A DNA stretch of 64,000 nt, from positions 49,440 through 113,439 of the forward strand of contig NZ_LZSY01000087.1 of assembly GCF_001665625.1 (NCBI RefSeq), read 5' to 3'. Below are positions 34,462-43,643 of the stretch, piece after piece (position 1 is the stretch's first letter; the number at the start of each line of letters is the position of its first letter). The notes beneath the pieces are model-generated. The model ran no database searches and was not told the DNA's origin. It was given only the letters and a program-made list of their open reading frames with translations. The DNA is from Mycolicibacterium peregrinum (lineage in GTDB: Bacteria; Actinomycetota; Actinomycetes; Mycobacteriales; Mycobacteriaceae). The position numbers were made by a program, and so were the translations under genes.

Positions 34462-35213
34462 CCGACACCCCGGAGTCGTCGCCCGTCAAAGACGGCGTCA
34501 TCGATTTCGATGCCCTGCCGAGCATCGACGCCGTCGAACGGTCCACCGACCAGCGGCGCGCGCCCCGCTTCGACGGGGATGTCAGCGAACTGCCCGACCG
34601 CGCCTGCTGGGCGCTTCAGCATCTGCTGTCGCGTCGTTACGTCAGCAAGGACAACCACTCGGAGCTGTGGTCGTGGGTGACGCGGTACCGTGCCGAACTC
34701 ACCGTGCGGCTGTCGGAACTCGATATGCGGCTGTGTATTTCGGATGATCACGACATCGCCTACGTCGAGCAGGCCGACTACGAATCGCAGTGGCGGCGTC
34801 GGCTGCTGCGCCGCGAGACCCTCAACACCTACGACTCGATCCTGGCCCTGCACCTGGCCAAGCTCATGCGCGCGGCGGCGCGCGACGAGAACGTACTGAT
34901 CAGCCGCGACGAGATCCACGAGCTGTTCGCCGGGGTGAACAACGACACCGACCGGGATACCGCCTCGTTCGACAAGCGGATCGACAACGCGATCGAGCGG
35001 CTCACTGACATCGAGATGCTCGGGCGTAACCGGGAGGACGAGGACAGTTTCACCATCAGCCCGGTGGTCAACGCCATCATGACGGCGTCGATGATCACCG
35101 AGTTGCAGCAGCAGTTCGAGCAGCTCAAGCGGGCCGCGAACGGCACCGTCGATGACTCCGACGACACAGACGTATCCGAACGGCTCGAAGACGAAGTGGA
35201 CGCCCATGGCTGA
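34458..35213 (+). CDS. jetB: JetB/MksE-like KITE subunit (DUF4194)
   Basis: A 251-residue acidic protein of the DUF4194 family. The core runs from [19 protein letters not shown] to [21 protein letters not shown], the conserved winged-helix region that docks on the kleisin. The acidic tail ([20 protein letters not shown]) resembles MukE/MksE ends. It overlaps jetA by 4 bases and jetC by 8 bases, so the three subunits are translationally coupled, which suits a fixed stoichiometry. Confidence 0.87.
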   Translation: MTDTPESSPVKDGVIDFDALPSIDAVERSTDQRRAPRFDGDVSELPDRACWALQHLLSRRYVSKDNHSELWSWVTRYRAELTVRLSELDMRLCISDDHDIAYVEQADYESQWRRRLLRRETLNTYDSILALHLAKLMRAAARDENVLISRDEIHELFAGVNNDTDRDTASFDKRIDNAIERLTDIEMLGRNREDEDSFTISPVVNAIMTASMITELQQQFEQLKRAANGTVDDSDDTDVSERLEDEVDAHG

Positions 35214-38200
35214 CCCGACCAACCAGTTCTCCCTGTCGCGCCTGCAGGTCATCAACTGGGGCGTGTTCGACGGGTATCACTCGATCCCGTTCAGCCGACA
35301 CGGCACCCTGATCACCGGATCCTCGGGCAGCGGTAAATCCTCACTGCTGGATGCGATTTCGCTGGCCTTCCTGCCGTCACACCGCCGCAACTTCAACGCC
35401 TCGGGCGACACCACCGCCGCGGGTTCGGGCACCGGCAAGCGCACGGTAGACAAGTACGTCCGCGGCGCGTGGGGAGAGCGACGCGAGGGCACCAGCCGGC
35501 AGATCATGTACCTGCGCGGGACGGGGCCGGCCTGGTCCGCGGTCGCGGTCACCTACAGCGACCGCACCGGGCGTTCGGTCACGGGGTTGGTCCTCAAATG
35601 GCTGGCCGCAGAGAAGACCTCGGATCCGGGCAGCCGCTACTACCTGATCGACGACGACCGCGACATCTTCGGCCTGTGCAACCGCTGGGCGTCCAACGGC
35701 TATGACGCCGCGGTGTTCCGGGACGACGGCTGGACCGGTGGCCGCAGCGAGAGCCAGTACCTGGCGCAGTTGTACTCCAGCATCGGTATCCGAGCCTCTG
35801 AAGCAGCTCAACAGCTGCTGGGCAAGGCCAAATCGCTGAAAAGCGTTGGTGGTCTTGAACAGTTCGTCCGCGAGTTCATGCTGGACGAGCCGGCCAGCCT
35901 GAGTGGTGTGGAGGAGGCGCTCGAGCAGATCAACCCCTTGGTCGAGGCCCGTGGTCTGCTCGACGTGGCCCGGCGGAAGCGCAACACGCTCGGCAACATC
36001 GCTGCGGTACAAGCGCGTTATGCCGAGGAGGCCGCCAAGTTCGGGGTGATCGACACGATCGACAACACCATGATCCGCGATTACGTCGACCATGTGCGGC
36101 TGGCCCAGGCCGGCCCGGAGATCGCGAATCTCGATGATCAGATCACCCAGCTTGGCGCCCAACGCGACGAGTTCGGTACCCAGCAGCGTCAGCTCAAGAA
36201 CGAGCACAACTCGCTGATGGCCCAGATCAACACCGTCACGGTGGATCTGGTGCCGCTGCAACAGCGCCTGACCGAGGCCGAGCGGGTCAGCGAGGAGGTG
36301 TCGCGTCGGCGCAGCGGCTACGAGGACAAGGTCACCGCACTGGGGTTGACCCCGCCGGACGACGGCGAGGAATTCTGGTCGCTGCGTGAGACTTTGATGG
36401 AGGAAGCCGACCGGCTGCACCGTGAGTTGTTCACCGGAAATCAGCCCTACGTCGAGGCCTCGGCGAAGGAAGTCCGGGCTCGTGAGGCACGCGAGAGCGT
36501 GGAAGCCGAGCTGGAGCGGGTGCAGCGCCTGGGTTCCCCGCTGCCCAGAACCGAGTATGAGATGCGGGCACGTATCGCCCGGGCGCTCGACATCTCTGAA
36601 CGCGATCTGGTCTACGTGGCAGAGCTGATGGAGCTCAAGCCGGACGAGTCGCGGTGGCGGCTTGCGGTCGAAAAGGTGTTGCGCGGTGCCGGATTGCGCT
36701 TGCTGGTTCCCGACGCCCACATGGAACGGGCGCTGCGTTTCGTCAACGAGAACGACATGCGCGGCCGGATCCAGCTGCAGCACGTCCAGCACGGTTCGCA
36801 GTTGCGGACTCCGCCCCCGGCCACGCTGGCCACCAAGCTTCAACTGGCCGACCCGACGCATGACAGTGCCGTGGAGGCGCTCAACGTGATTGCCGCGGTG
36901 GGTGATTACGTGTGCGTCGACGGGCCAGGGGAGTTCACCGAGCAGTCCCGCGCTGTGACCGACCAGGGCTTGCGCAAGGACAGCGGCCGTCTCTCCATCA
37001 AGGACGACCGGTCACGGCTGCGCCCCTCGGATTACATCTTCCTCGGGGGAACAGCGGCCAAAGTCGAAGCGTTGCAGGATGATCTGACCGCGGCCCAGGA
37101 TGTGTACCAGGTGGCGCGCACGGCCCGTGAGCGGCTCGACGAGCACCGCGGCCAGCTGCAGTCCCGGGAACGGGCCTGCCGGGCGCTGTGCGACCAGTAC
37201 ATGCAGTGGAGTGACATCGACACCGATTCGGTGGACGAGATGCTGGAGCGGCTGCAGGGCGAACACGATCTGCTGGTCTCCGACAATCCCGACGCCGAAC
37301 GGCTGCAACAGCGGGCCGACGATTGCTGGGAGCGCGTCGAGAAGGTCATCCAACAGATCGGTTCGCTCAACGAGCGTGAGACCACCCTGGACCGCAGGCG
37401 GACGGCGCTGCTGGAGCTGAGCGAGGTCTTGACCGAGCGGCTCGGTGCCGGCGAATTCCCGTCACATGCCCGGGACACGATCGACGGCTATGCCGCCGAC
37501 ATCGCGCTGAGCCTGGAGTTGCTCGAACCCGAGCTCTACCGGAACGAACTGGTCCGCGTCATCAGTCGTGAACGGGACCGCCTGCGGGCGGACCGCAACC
37601 GGTCTCACGACGAGTTGGCCGGCATCATGGCCGCCTACGACAGCTCGTTCCCCGATGCGATTCCCAACGACAGCGATGTGTTCGACGAGCGGGTGCACGA
37701 CTACGTGGCGTTGTGCCGTCGGATCGACGAGCGCGAGCTGCCCGACGCCTACGAGCGCATGCAGCGGCTGATCACCGAGCAGGCGCCGGGCGCGATCCTG
37801 AACCTGCACATGATCGCCGACAACGAGGCTCGGCGGATCACCGAGCAGATCGCCCGCGTCAATACCGGGCTGGGCGCGGTGGAGTTCAACCGCGGTACCC
37901 GGTTGACACTGCATGCCGGTACCCGACATCTGGCCGCCGTCGACGAACTCAACGAGAAGGCCCAGCGCATCTCCTCGCGGGTGTCCCTGGTGAGCTTCGG
38001 CGACGAGACCGCGATGTTCGAGCAGTACACCGACATCCTGCAGTTGCGAAAGTTGTTGGCGGGCAACACCCCCGAGGACCGCCAGTGGACCCGCGATGCA
38101 CTCGATGTGCGTAACCGGTTCGTGCTGTACTGCGAGGAGCGCGACGCCGAGACCGGCGAGGTCATCCGGACCTACAGCAACTCCGGCGACAACTCCGGCG

Positions 38201-38568
38201 GTGAGCAGGAGAAGCTCATGGCGTTCTGTCTGGCCGGGGCGCTGAGCTTCAACCTGGCCAGCCCCGACAGCGACGACACCCGGCCGCTGTTCGCCCAGCT
38301 CATGCTGGACGAGGCGTTCTCGAAGTCGGATCCGCAGTTCGCTCAGCAGGCCCTGTCGGCGTTCCGCAAGTTCGGCTTCCAGTTGGTGATCGTGTCGACC
38401 GTGCAGAACAGCACGACGATCCAGCCCTACATCGACAACGTGGTGATGGTGTCCAAGTCGGACGCGTCAGCGCCCAATGCCCGGCCGGTCGCTTCGGTCA
38501 CGTCGGCATCGATCTCCGAATTCGCCGATCTGCGGAAGACCTCGGGCGAGGCGGTTGCGAGCGCCTAG
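35206..38568 (+). CDS. jetC: JetC/MksB-like SMC ATPase
   Basis: A 1120-residue SMC-like motor. Walker A is GSSGSGKSS (38-46), the ABC signature SGGEQEKL lies near 995, and Walker [12 protein letters not shown] near 1031 includes the catalytic Glu. Between them are two long coiled-coil arms (about 280-450 and 640-800) flanking a hinge-like region near 500-600. In Wadjet, JetABC extrudes DNA loops on small circular plasmids and JetD cuts them. No jetD gene follows: the next genes are type VII secretion genes. The start at 35206 places [10 protein letters not shown] before the first strand. Confidence 0.92.
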   Translation: MADPTNQFSLSRLQVINWGVFDGYHSIPFSRHGTLITGSSGSGKSSLLDAISLAFLPSHRRNFNASGDTTAAGSGTGKRTVDKYVRGAWGERREGTSRQIMYLRGTGPAWSAVAVTYSDRTGRSVTGLVLKWLAAEKTSDPGSRYYLIDDDRDIFGLCNRWASNGYDAAVFRDDGWTGGRSESQYLAQLYSSIGIRASEAAQQLLGKAKSLKSVGGLEQFVREFMLDEPASLSGVEEALEQINPLVEARGLLDVARRKRNTLGNIAAVQARYAEEAAKFGVIDTIDNTMIRDYVDHVRLAQAGPEIANLDDQITQLGAQRDEFGTQQRQLKNEHNSLMAQINTVTVDLVPLQQRLTEAERVSEEVSRRRSGYEDKVTALGLTPPDDGEEFWSLRETLMEEADRLHRELFTGNQPYVEASAKEVRAREARESVEAELERVQRLGSPLPRTEYEMRARIARALDISERDLVYVAELMELKPDESRWRLAVEKVLRGAGLRLLVPDAHMERALRFVNENDMRGRIQLQHVQHGSQLRTPPPATLATKLQLADPTHDSAVEALNVIAAVGDYVCVDGPGEFTEQSRAVTDQGLRKDSGRLSIKDDRSRLRPSDYIFLGGTAAKVEALQDDLTAAQDVYQVARTARERLDEHRGQLQSRERACRALCDQYMQWSDIDTDSVDEMLERLQGEHDLLVSDNPDAERLQQRADDCWERVEKVIQQIGSLNERETTLDRRRTALLELSEVLTERLGAGEFPSHARDTIDGYAADIALSLELLEPELYRNELVRVISRERDRLRADRNRSHDELAGIMAAYDSSFPDAIPNDSDVFDERVHDYVALCRRIDERELPDAYERMQRLITEQAPGAILNLHMIADNEARRITEQIARVNTGLGAVEFNRGTRLTLHAGTRHLAAVDELNEKAQRISSRVSLVSFGDETAMFEQYTDILQLRKLLAGNTPEDRQWTRDALDVRNRFVLYCEERDAETGEVIRTYSNSGDNSGGEQEKLMAFCLAGALSFNLASPDSDDTRPLFAQLMLDEAFSKSDPQFAQQALSAFRKFGFQLVIVSTVQNSTTIQPYIDNVVMVSKSDASAPNARPVASVTSASISEFADLRKTSGEAVASA

Positions 38569-38639
38569 TTCGAGCGCAGGGGCCGGCTGACCAGAATTTG
38601 GTGTCTGGACCGGCGTGACGGTGCACTTATCCTCGAAGG

Positions 38640-38939
38640 GTGACGCCAACCCTGCGAGTAAACGCGCCGACGTTGCGCGATGTTGCTGCAGCGGAGAAAT
38701 CGGTAGCTGCGGCCGCGTCGAACACCGGAGCCGCTGCGGCGCTGGCTGATGCGGCGGCCGGCATGGCGGGATTGCGCTCCGCGGGCGGCTGTCAATCGGC
38801 CCAGGCGGTGTTCGATGAAGTCAACCAGTCGGTGACTACGGCGCTGAACGGTCACTCGCAGAAGCTCGAGGCGGCAGCCCAGCAGTATGAGGCCACTGAC
38901 GCCACCTTCGGTCGTCGATTGCAGCAGTTCAGTCGATGA
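38640..38939 (+). CDS. EspC-like type VII secretion-associated small protein
   Basis: A 99-residue Ala-rich helical hairpin protein of the ESX EspC type (PF10824-like pattern LRVNAPTLRDVA, then GCQSAQAVFDEVNQSV). Near the C terminus YEATD fits the YxxxD/E secretion signal of ESX substrates, followed by FGRRLQQF. It starts with GTG and overlaps the next gene by 4 bases (ATGA), as for pairs that fold as a secreted heterodimer. The 71-base gap to jetC is on the same strand. Confidence 0.75.
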   Translation: MTPTLRVNAPTLRDVAAAEKSVAAAASNTGAAAALADAAAGMAGLRSAGGCQSAQAVFDEVNQSVTTALNGHSQKLEAAAQQYEATDATFGRRLQQFSR

Positions 38940-40777
38940 CGGTCACCGTCGAGCAGGTGAAGGCCTCGCAACCGGAGGCGCTGACCCGCGCCGGCGCTCA
39001 GATGGAGGCGGCTGCGGCGGCCTACCAGGCCCAGATCGATCGGCAGCAGGCGAACCTGGACAAGCTGAAGGCAGGATGGCAGGGCACGGCGTCAGATGCG
39101 GCAATTGCCGACGGGCAGAAGACCCTTGAACAGATGCGGCGCGTGCACGAGGCCATGGTTCGGGTGCAAGCTCCTCTGCAGGCCGGCGGCGCGCAGTTGA
39201 CCCAGATCAGATCATCGGTGTTGCAGACCGTGGCGCAGTTGGAGGGTCAGGGCTGGCAGGTCGCTTCGGATGGCACGGTGTCGGTGCGGCCGGGCAGCGC
39301 TCTGGATTTCTACGCTCGGCTCAGCCCGGTCAACGCGTTGATGGTCCGCATGCTGGCGGTTCGCAACACCGCTGCGGTGAAAAAGTTGCTGGCTCAGTTC
39401 GACGCGGCGGATCAACAGACCGACGAAGCGGTACGGCAGGCAGTGGCCGGCCTGACCAACAGCCCGGGCAGCGGGGCCGGCGGGGGCGCACCCACCCCTG
39501 GTGACAAGGCCGAGCCACAAATCCCCGACACCAAGGACCCCCACGCGATCCATGATTGGTGGCTTTCGCTGACCCCGGAGCAGAAGGCGCAGATGCTCCG
39601 CGATCACCCGGACAAGATCGGGAACCTCAACGGCATCCCGACCGGTGTGAAGAGCGAGGCCAATCTGAAGATCCAGAAACAGGATCTGGCCCGGGTCAAC
39701 TCTGCGGCTGAGGCGCACCATGTCAGCGTCGACGAGGTGCGGGCGCACCCGGAAAAGTACGGTCTGACCGCCACAGACATCACGCGTTACCACAATGCGG
39801 TCGAGGTGCAGAAGGCGCTGGACCGCTATGGCCGCGACGCCAAGCTCCCCGGGACCGACGATCAGCACCCACCGATCTTTCTGACCAAGTACGACCCCGA
39901 GGCGTTCGGCGGCAAGGGTGCGGCGGCGATCGCGATCGGTAACCCCGACACCGCCAACAACACGACCGTGAAGGTCTCCGGTCTCACCACCTCGGTGAAG
40001 GGCGGATCGTTGGACAACCCCGATCCGGTCAACCTCTACAACGAGACCAGTTTGGCCGACCCGAGCAAGTCGAACGCAGTCGTCATGTGGATGGGTTATG
40101 ACGCGCCCGACGACCAGGCGGTCGCGGTGCCGAACATGGCCCGCCACGGTGCTGAACTGTTGGCCGCCGACGTCAACGCTCTGGACGCCACCCACTTGGG
40201 TTCCAGCCACCTGACTGTGATCGGCCATTCCTACGGCTCGACCACTGTGGCCGATGCGGCGGCCGGGTTCGGTATGCGCGCCGACGACATTGTGCTGATC
40301 GGTAGCCCGGGCACCGATCTGGCGAAATCGGCAGCCGATTTCCACTTGCCTCCGGACGGCCATCTGTACGTGGGGGCGGCCAGCACCGACCCGGTCACCT
40401 ACCTCGGCCGAGAACACATGAATGCACCCGGCCTGGGCCTGGGCACCGACCCGTCGATCGAGGGGTACGGATCGACCCGATTCGACGCCGAATCCTCGTT
40501 GCGCGACTACGGCACCGATCACAGCAGATACTTCGAACAGGGCTCGGAGTCGTTGTACAACATGGCCGACATCGCCTCAGGGCACGGTGATCGGTTGCAA
40601 CAGAACGGGATGACGGCCGAACATCGCTCAGATCACTGGTATGCCAAAGTTCCGGTGGTGATACCAACCCCGATGGGCCCCATCCCGGTGCCCGGCACCT
40701 CGATCACCATCCCGGGTGTCGACCAAGCCTTCGACCCCGAGGCGGATCGGCGCGCTCAGGACAACCACCGCCATTAG
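38936..40777 (+). CDS. WXG100 - DUF1023 alpha/beta-hydrolase fusion, candidate T7SS effector
   Basis: A 613-residue protein. Residues 1-100 form a WXG100-like helical hairpin with the WQG turn at 48-50. A Gly/Ala/Pro linker lies at 175-190. A segment DWWLSLTPEQKAQMLRDHP (207-225) is typical of the DUF1023 family. The hydrolase domain has the nucleophile elbow GHSYG (Ser432), with downstream His/Asp candidates. The fusion of an ESX targeting module to an enzyme resembles polymorphic type VII effectors. The substrate (lipid, peptidoglycan or other ester) is unknown. Confidence 0.8.
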   Translation: MTVTVEQVKASQPEALTRAGAQMEAAAAAYQAQIDRQQANLDKLKAGWQGTASDAAIADGQKTLEQMRRVHEAMVRVQAPLQAGGAQLTQIRSSVLQTVAQLEGQGWQVASDGTVSVRPGSALDFYARLSPVNALMVRMLAVRNTAAVKKLLAQFDAADQQTDEAVRQAVAGLTNSPGSGAGGGAPTPGDKAEPQIPDTKDPHAIHDWWLSLTPEQKAQMLRDHPDKIGNLNGIPTGVKSEANLKIQKQDLARVNSAAEAHHVSVDEVRAHPEKYGLTATDITRYHNAVEVQKALDRYGRDAKLPGTDDQHPPIFLTKYDPEAFGGKGAAAIAIGNPDTANNTTVKVSGLTTSVKGGSLDNPDPVNLYNETSLADPSKSNAVVMWMGYDAPDDQAVAVPNMARHGAELLAADVNALDATHLGSSHLTVIGHSYGSTTVADAAAGFGMRADDIVLIGSPGTDLAKSAADFHLPPDGHLYVGAASTDPVTYLGREHMNAPGLGLGTDPSIEGYGSTRFDAESSLRDYGTDHSRYFEQGSESLYNMADIASGHGDRLQQNGMTAEHRSDHWYAKVPVVIPTPMGPIPVPGTSITIPGVDQAFDPEADRRAQDNHRH

Positions 40778-40800
40778 GAACTGAGGGAGGAGCATGAGGA

Positions 40801-41334
40801 TTGGGTACGCGTTGGAGACACGTGATCACGGCGATCGCGCTAGTGACAATGACCAGTGTGATGGTCGGGTGCGGCGGTGGTAACGCAGTGACAGAACCGA
40901 TGACACCGCAACAGTCCCGCGCGCAGGTGATCGACGCCGGCAAAGAACTGGTCCGGGACCTGGGGTTGCGGGGCAACCTGACCAGAACGACGTTCACCTA
41001 CGAATCCTGCACCGATGACAACAAGGGCCCGTTCAGAGGCAAGCTCGTGTTGGTGTTCTGGATGCCGGGCGCCGACCGGTCCGCGCCGCTGGACCCTGCG
41101 ATGCTCGTTACCGCGCTGCAGCAACACGGATGGCAGGGCGACCCCGGCTTCCACTCACACAGCACCGCGACGTTGCAGAAGAACGACGTGGAAGCAGTGG
41201 TGGAGCTGATGTACGTTCTCCCACTGGGCGCCCACGCGCGCGTCACCCTCTACGGCCAATGCCGCGACACCTATGACCACTCCAAAGACCCGTTCGACCG
41301 TGGCGACGTGACGGCTGAGCTGGAATCGCAATAG
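40801..41334 (+). CDS. LppA-like lipoprotein next to the T7SS effector gene
   Basis: A 177-residue lipoprotein with lipobox VMVGC (acylated Cys at about 25) and a mature domain with two further Cys (ESCTDDNKGPF and YGQCRDTYDH). This resembles the LppA/LppB group of M. tuberculosis as remembered. It begins with TTG behind GGGAGGAG; the nearer ATG at 40794 gives only a 29-codon dead-end frame. Being 23 bases after the effector gene, it could be an envelope immunity protein or receptor for it. Confidence 0.7.
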   Translation: MGTRWRHVITAIALVTMTSVMVGCGGGNAVTEPMTPQQSRAQVIDAGKELVRDLGLRGNLTRTTFTYESCTDDNKGPFRGKLVLVFWMPGADRSAPLDPAMLVTALQQHGWQGDPGFHSHSTATLQKNDVEAVVELMYVLPLGAHARVTLYGQCRDTYDHSKDPFDRGDVTAELESQ

Positions 41335-41352
41335 CCCCCGGCTACTTCGCAG

Positions 41353-42177
41353 TCAGACGGGCTGCACCGTCGCAGTGAGGTGTGGGTAGCCCTTCTTCAG
41401 GTTGCGCAGCGTCAGCTCCCAGCTGTCGCCGTCGCGTTCGACGTAGAGTCCGGCCTTGGCGGGCAACACCACAGGTTTGGCGAACCGCACGGAGTACTTG
41501 ACCGCATCGGGCAGCTGCCCCTCGATGTTGGCCAGGACCGCTGCAGCGCTGAACATCCCGTGCGCGATGACCGTAGGAAAGCCGAACAGCTTGGCGGCGA
41601 TCGCGTTGGTGTGGATGGGGTTGTGATCCCCGCCGATCGACGCGTAGTTCCGAATCTGGCCCGCGGTGATGTTCAGAACCGCGTTGGGCGGCGGCAGTTT
41701 CGGCTGCTTCTGCGGTTCCGGTTTCGGTTCACCGGACAGGCTGGTCTTCTGCTGGTGCAGGAACGTCGTCACCTGGTGCCACGCCGTGTCATTGCCGACC
41801 TTGAGCTCGGTGACGATGTCCACCAGCAGGCCCTTGCGGTGTTCACGCAAGTTCTCCGCGTGTACGGCGGCGCTGACGGTGTCGGTCACCTTGATTGGCC
41901 GGTACTGCGTGATGTGGTTCTCGATGTGTACCGAACCCATTGCGGCGAAAGGGAAATCGAATCCGGTCACCAGTGACATCACCGTGGGGAAGGTCAATGC
42001 GAACGGGTAGGTCAGCGGCAGGGTGTCGCTGAACCGAAGCCCGGTCACCTGCGCATAGGCGGCAACGTTGGCCGGGTCGATGGACAGCTCGTCGACCGTG
42101 ACGGTGCGTGCGGGCAGGGTGTCGTCGCGCGGTATGAACGGCAGGGCGCCGACGACGGCGCGCAGCATGTTGTTCAC
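41353..42177 (-). CDS. htdX: (3R)-hydroxyacyl-thioester dehydratase HtdX (MaoC family)
   Basis: A 274-residue double-hotdog dehydratase, orthologous to Rv0241c. The catalytic Asp and His of the hydratase-2 motif are in SIGGDHNPIHTN, with the oxyanion helix AAKLFGFPTVIAHGM. It removes water from 3-hydroxyacyl-ACP/CoA in fatty acid elongation. The GTG at 42177 is chosen: it is 4 bases after the fabG4 stop and matches the family length. A longer frame would overlap fabG4. Confidence 0.92.
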   Translation of the reverse strand: MNNMLRAVVGALPFIPRDDTLPARTVTVDELSIDPANVAAYAQVTGLRFSDTLPLTYPFALTFPTVMSLVTGFDFPFAAMGSVHIENHITQYRPIKVTDTVSAAVHAENLREHRKGLLVDIVTELKVGNDTAWHQVTTFLHQQKTSLSGEPKPEPQKQPKLPPPNAVLNITAGQIRNYASIGGDHNPIHTNAIAAKLFGFPTVIAHGMFSAAAVLANIEGQLPDAVKYSVRFAKPVVLPAKAGLYVERDGDSWELTLRNLKKGYPHLTATVQPV

Positions 42178-42181
42178 CTGC

Positions 42182-43534
42182 TCACGCCCCCAACATGGCC
42201 TGGCCGCAGACCCGGATCGTGTTGCCGGTGACCGCATTCGACGCCGGGCTGGCGAAGTAGGCGATCAACTCGGCCACATCCACCGGCTTGCCTCCCTGGA
42301 ACAGCGAGTTCAGCCGGCGGCCCACCTCACGGGTGGCCAGCGGGATGGCGTCGGTCATCTTCGTTTCGATGAACCCGGGGGCCACGGCATTGATGGTGAT
42401 GCCCTTTTCGGCCAGCACCGGTGCGAGAGCCTCGGTCAGGCCGATCATGCCGGCCTTGGTGGTGGCGTAGTTGGTCTGGCCGCGGTTGCCGGCGATGCCG
42501 GCCATGGAGGACAGTCCGATCACCCGGCCGCCATCGCCGAGCGTGCCGCCGGCAACCAGACCCTCGGTGAGGCGCTGCGGGGCAAGGAGATTCACCGCGA
42601 TCACCGAATCCCAGCGGCTCTCGTCCATGTTGGCCAGCAGCTTGTCGCGGGTGATGCCGGCGTTGTTGACCAGAACGTCGACCTTGCCGCCGTGCTGTGC
42701 GGTGACGTGGGCGACGATCTGCTCGACCGCATCGTCGGCGGTGACGTCCAGCGTCAGGGCGCTGCCGCCGACCTTCTCGGCGACCTTGCCAAGATCCTCG
42801 GCCGCTTGGGGGACGTCGACCGCCACCACGGTCGCGCCGTCACGTGCGAACACCTCGGCGATGGTCGCGCCGATGCCGCGCGCCGCGCCGGTCACCACGG
42901 CGACCTTGCCGGCCAGCGGCTTGTCCCAGTCGGCGGGCGGGGTCGAGTCGGCGGCGCCCACCCGGTACACCTGCCCGTCGACGTAGGCCGACTTGGCCGA
43001 GAGGATGAACCGGAGGGTGGACTCCAGGCCGGTGGCGCCGGGCTTGGCGTCGGCGGCCAGGTACACCAGCGACGCGGTGGCGCCGCGCTGCAGCTCCTTG
43101 CCCAGCGAGCGGGTGAAGCCCTCCAGGGCACGCTGAGTGATCTGGGCGTGGACGCTGCCTGCTTCGTCCGGCGTGGTGCCGATGACGACCACACGCGCGC
43201 ACGACGCGAGGTTGCGCAGTACCGGCGTGAAGAACTGGTAGAGCTCCTTGAGCCCGGCGGCGTCGGCGATGCCGGTGGCGTCGAGCACCACACCGCCGAA
43301 CGAATCGGCCCAGCGGCCGCCGATGTTGTTGGACACGACGTCGTAGTCGCCGGCGAGTGCGGCGCGCAGGGGCTCGACGACGCGGCCTTCGCCGCCGATG
43401 AGCAGGGAGCCGTTCAGGGGCGGCTGCCCGGGGCGGTAGCGGCGCAGGGTCTCGGGCTGCGGCACGCCCAGCTGCTTGGCCAGGAACGATCCCGGCCCGG
43501 AGTTGACCACTTGGGAGAACAGGTCGGAAGCCAC
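42182..43534 (-). CDS. fabG4: High-molecular-weight 3-oxoacyl reductase FabG4
   Basis: A 450-residue SDR with an N-terminal flavodoxin-like domain lacking a working site (1-200) and a C-terminal ketoreductase. The cofactor motif is TGAARGIG (215-222) and the catalytic residues Ser343, Tyr356 and Lys360. Orthologue of Rv0242c, an NADH-dependent 3-ketoacyl-CoA reductase. It pairs with HtdX for reduction then dehydration. It is divergent from fadA2, with a TTAC-N6-GTAA dyad between them. Confidence 0.94.
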   Translation of the reverse strand: MASDLFSQVVNSGPGSFLAKQLGVPQPETLRRYRPGQPPLNGSLLIGGEGRVVEPLRAALAGDYDVVSNNIGGRWADSFGGVVLDATGIADAAGLKELYQFFTPVLRNLASCARVVVIGTTPDEAGSVHAQITQRALEGFTRSLGKELQRGATASLVYLAADAKPGATGLESTLRFILSAKSAYVDGQVYRVGAADSTPPADWDKPLAGKVAVVTGAARGIGATIAEVFARDGATVVAVDVPQAAEDLGKVAEKVGGSALTLDVTADDAVEQIVAHVTAQHGGKVDVLVNNAGITRDKLLANMDESRWDSVIAVNLLAPQRLTEGLVAGGTLGDGGRVIGLSSMAGIAGNRGQTNYATTKAGMIGLTEALAPVLAEKGITINAVAPGFIETKMTDAIPLATREVGRRLNSLFQGGKPVDVAELIAYFASPASNAVTGNTIRVCGQAMLGA

Positions 43535-43578
43535 TTCAGCTGCCTTTCGCTTCGCAGTACTGCGTTGTCAATACCGAA

Positions 43579-43594
43579 CTTACTCCAGAGTAAG
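43579..43594. promoter_or_regulatory. Perfect 16-base palindrome between fabG4 and fadA2
   Basis: CTTACTC-CA-GAGTAAG. It shares the plan TTAC-N6-GTAA with the dyad upstream of fadE5 at 57478. It lies 45 bases from the fabG4 start and 50 from fadA2, so one regulator could control both. Confidence 0.6.
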
Positions 43595-43643
43595 AACAGT
43601 GGGTAATATGGCCCCGGACAACCCGACAGTGGAGGGCAAACAA

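Noticed and set aside
38569..38639. Place where jetD would be expected
   Set aside because: Only 71 bases remain and no frame on either strand in the flanking genes resembles DUF3322/DUF2220, so no remnant was called.
40794..40880. ATG at 40794 directly behind GGGAGGAG
   Set aside because: Its frame stops after 29 codons; the lipoprotein frame starting with TTG at 40801 has a signal peptide and lipobox and uses the same ribosome binding site.
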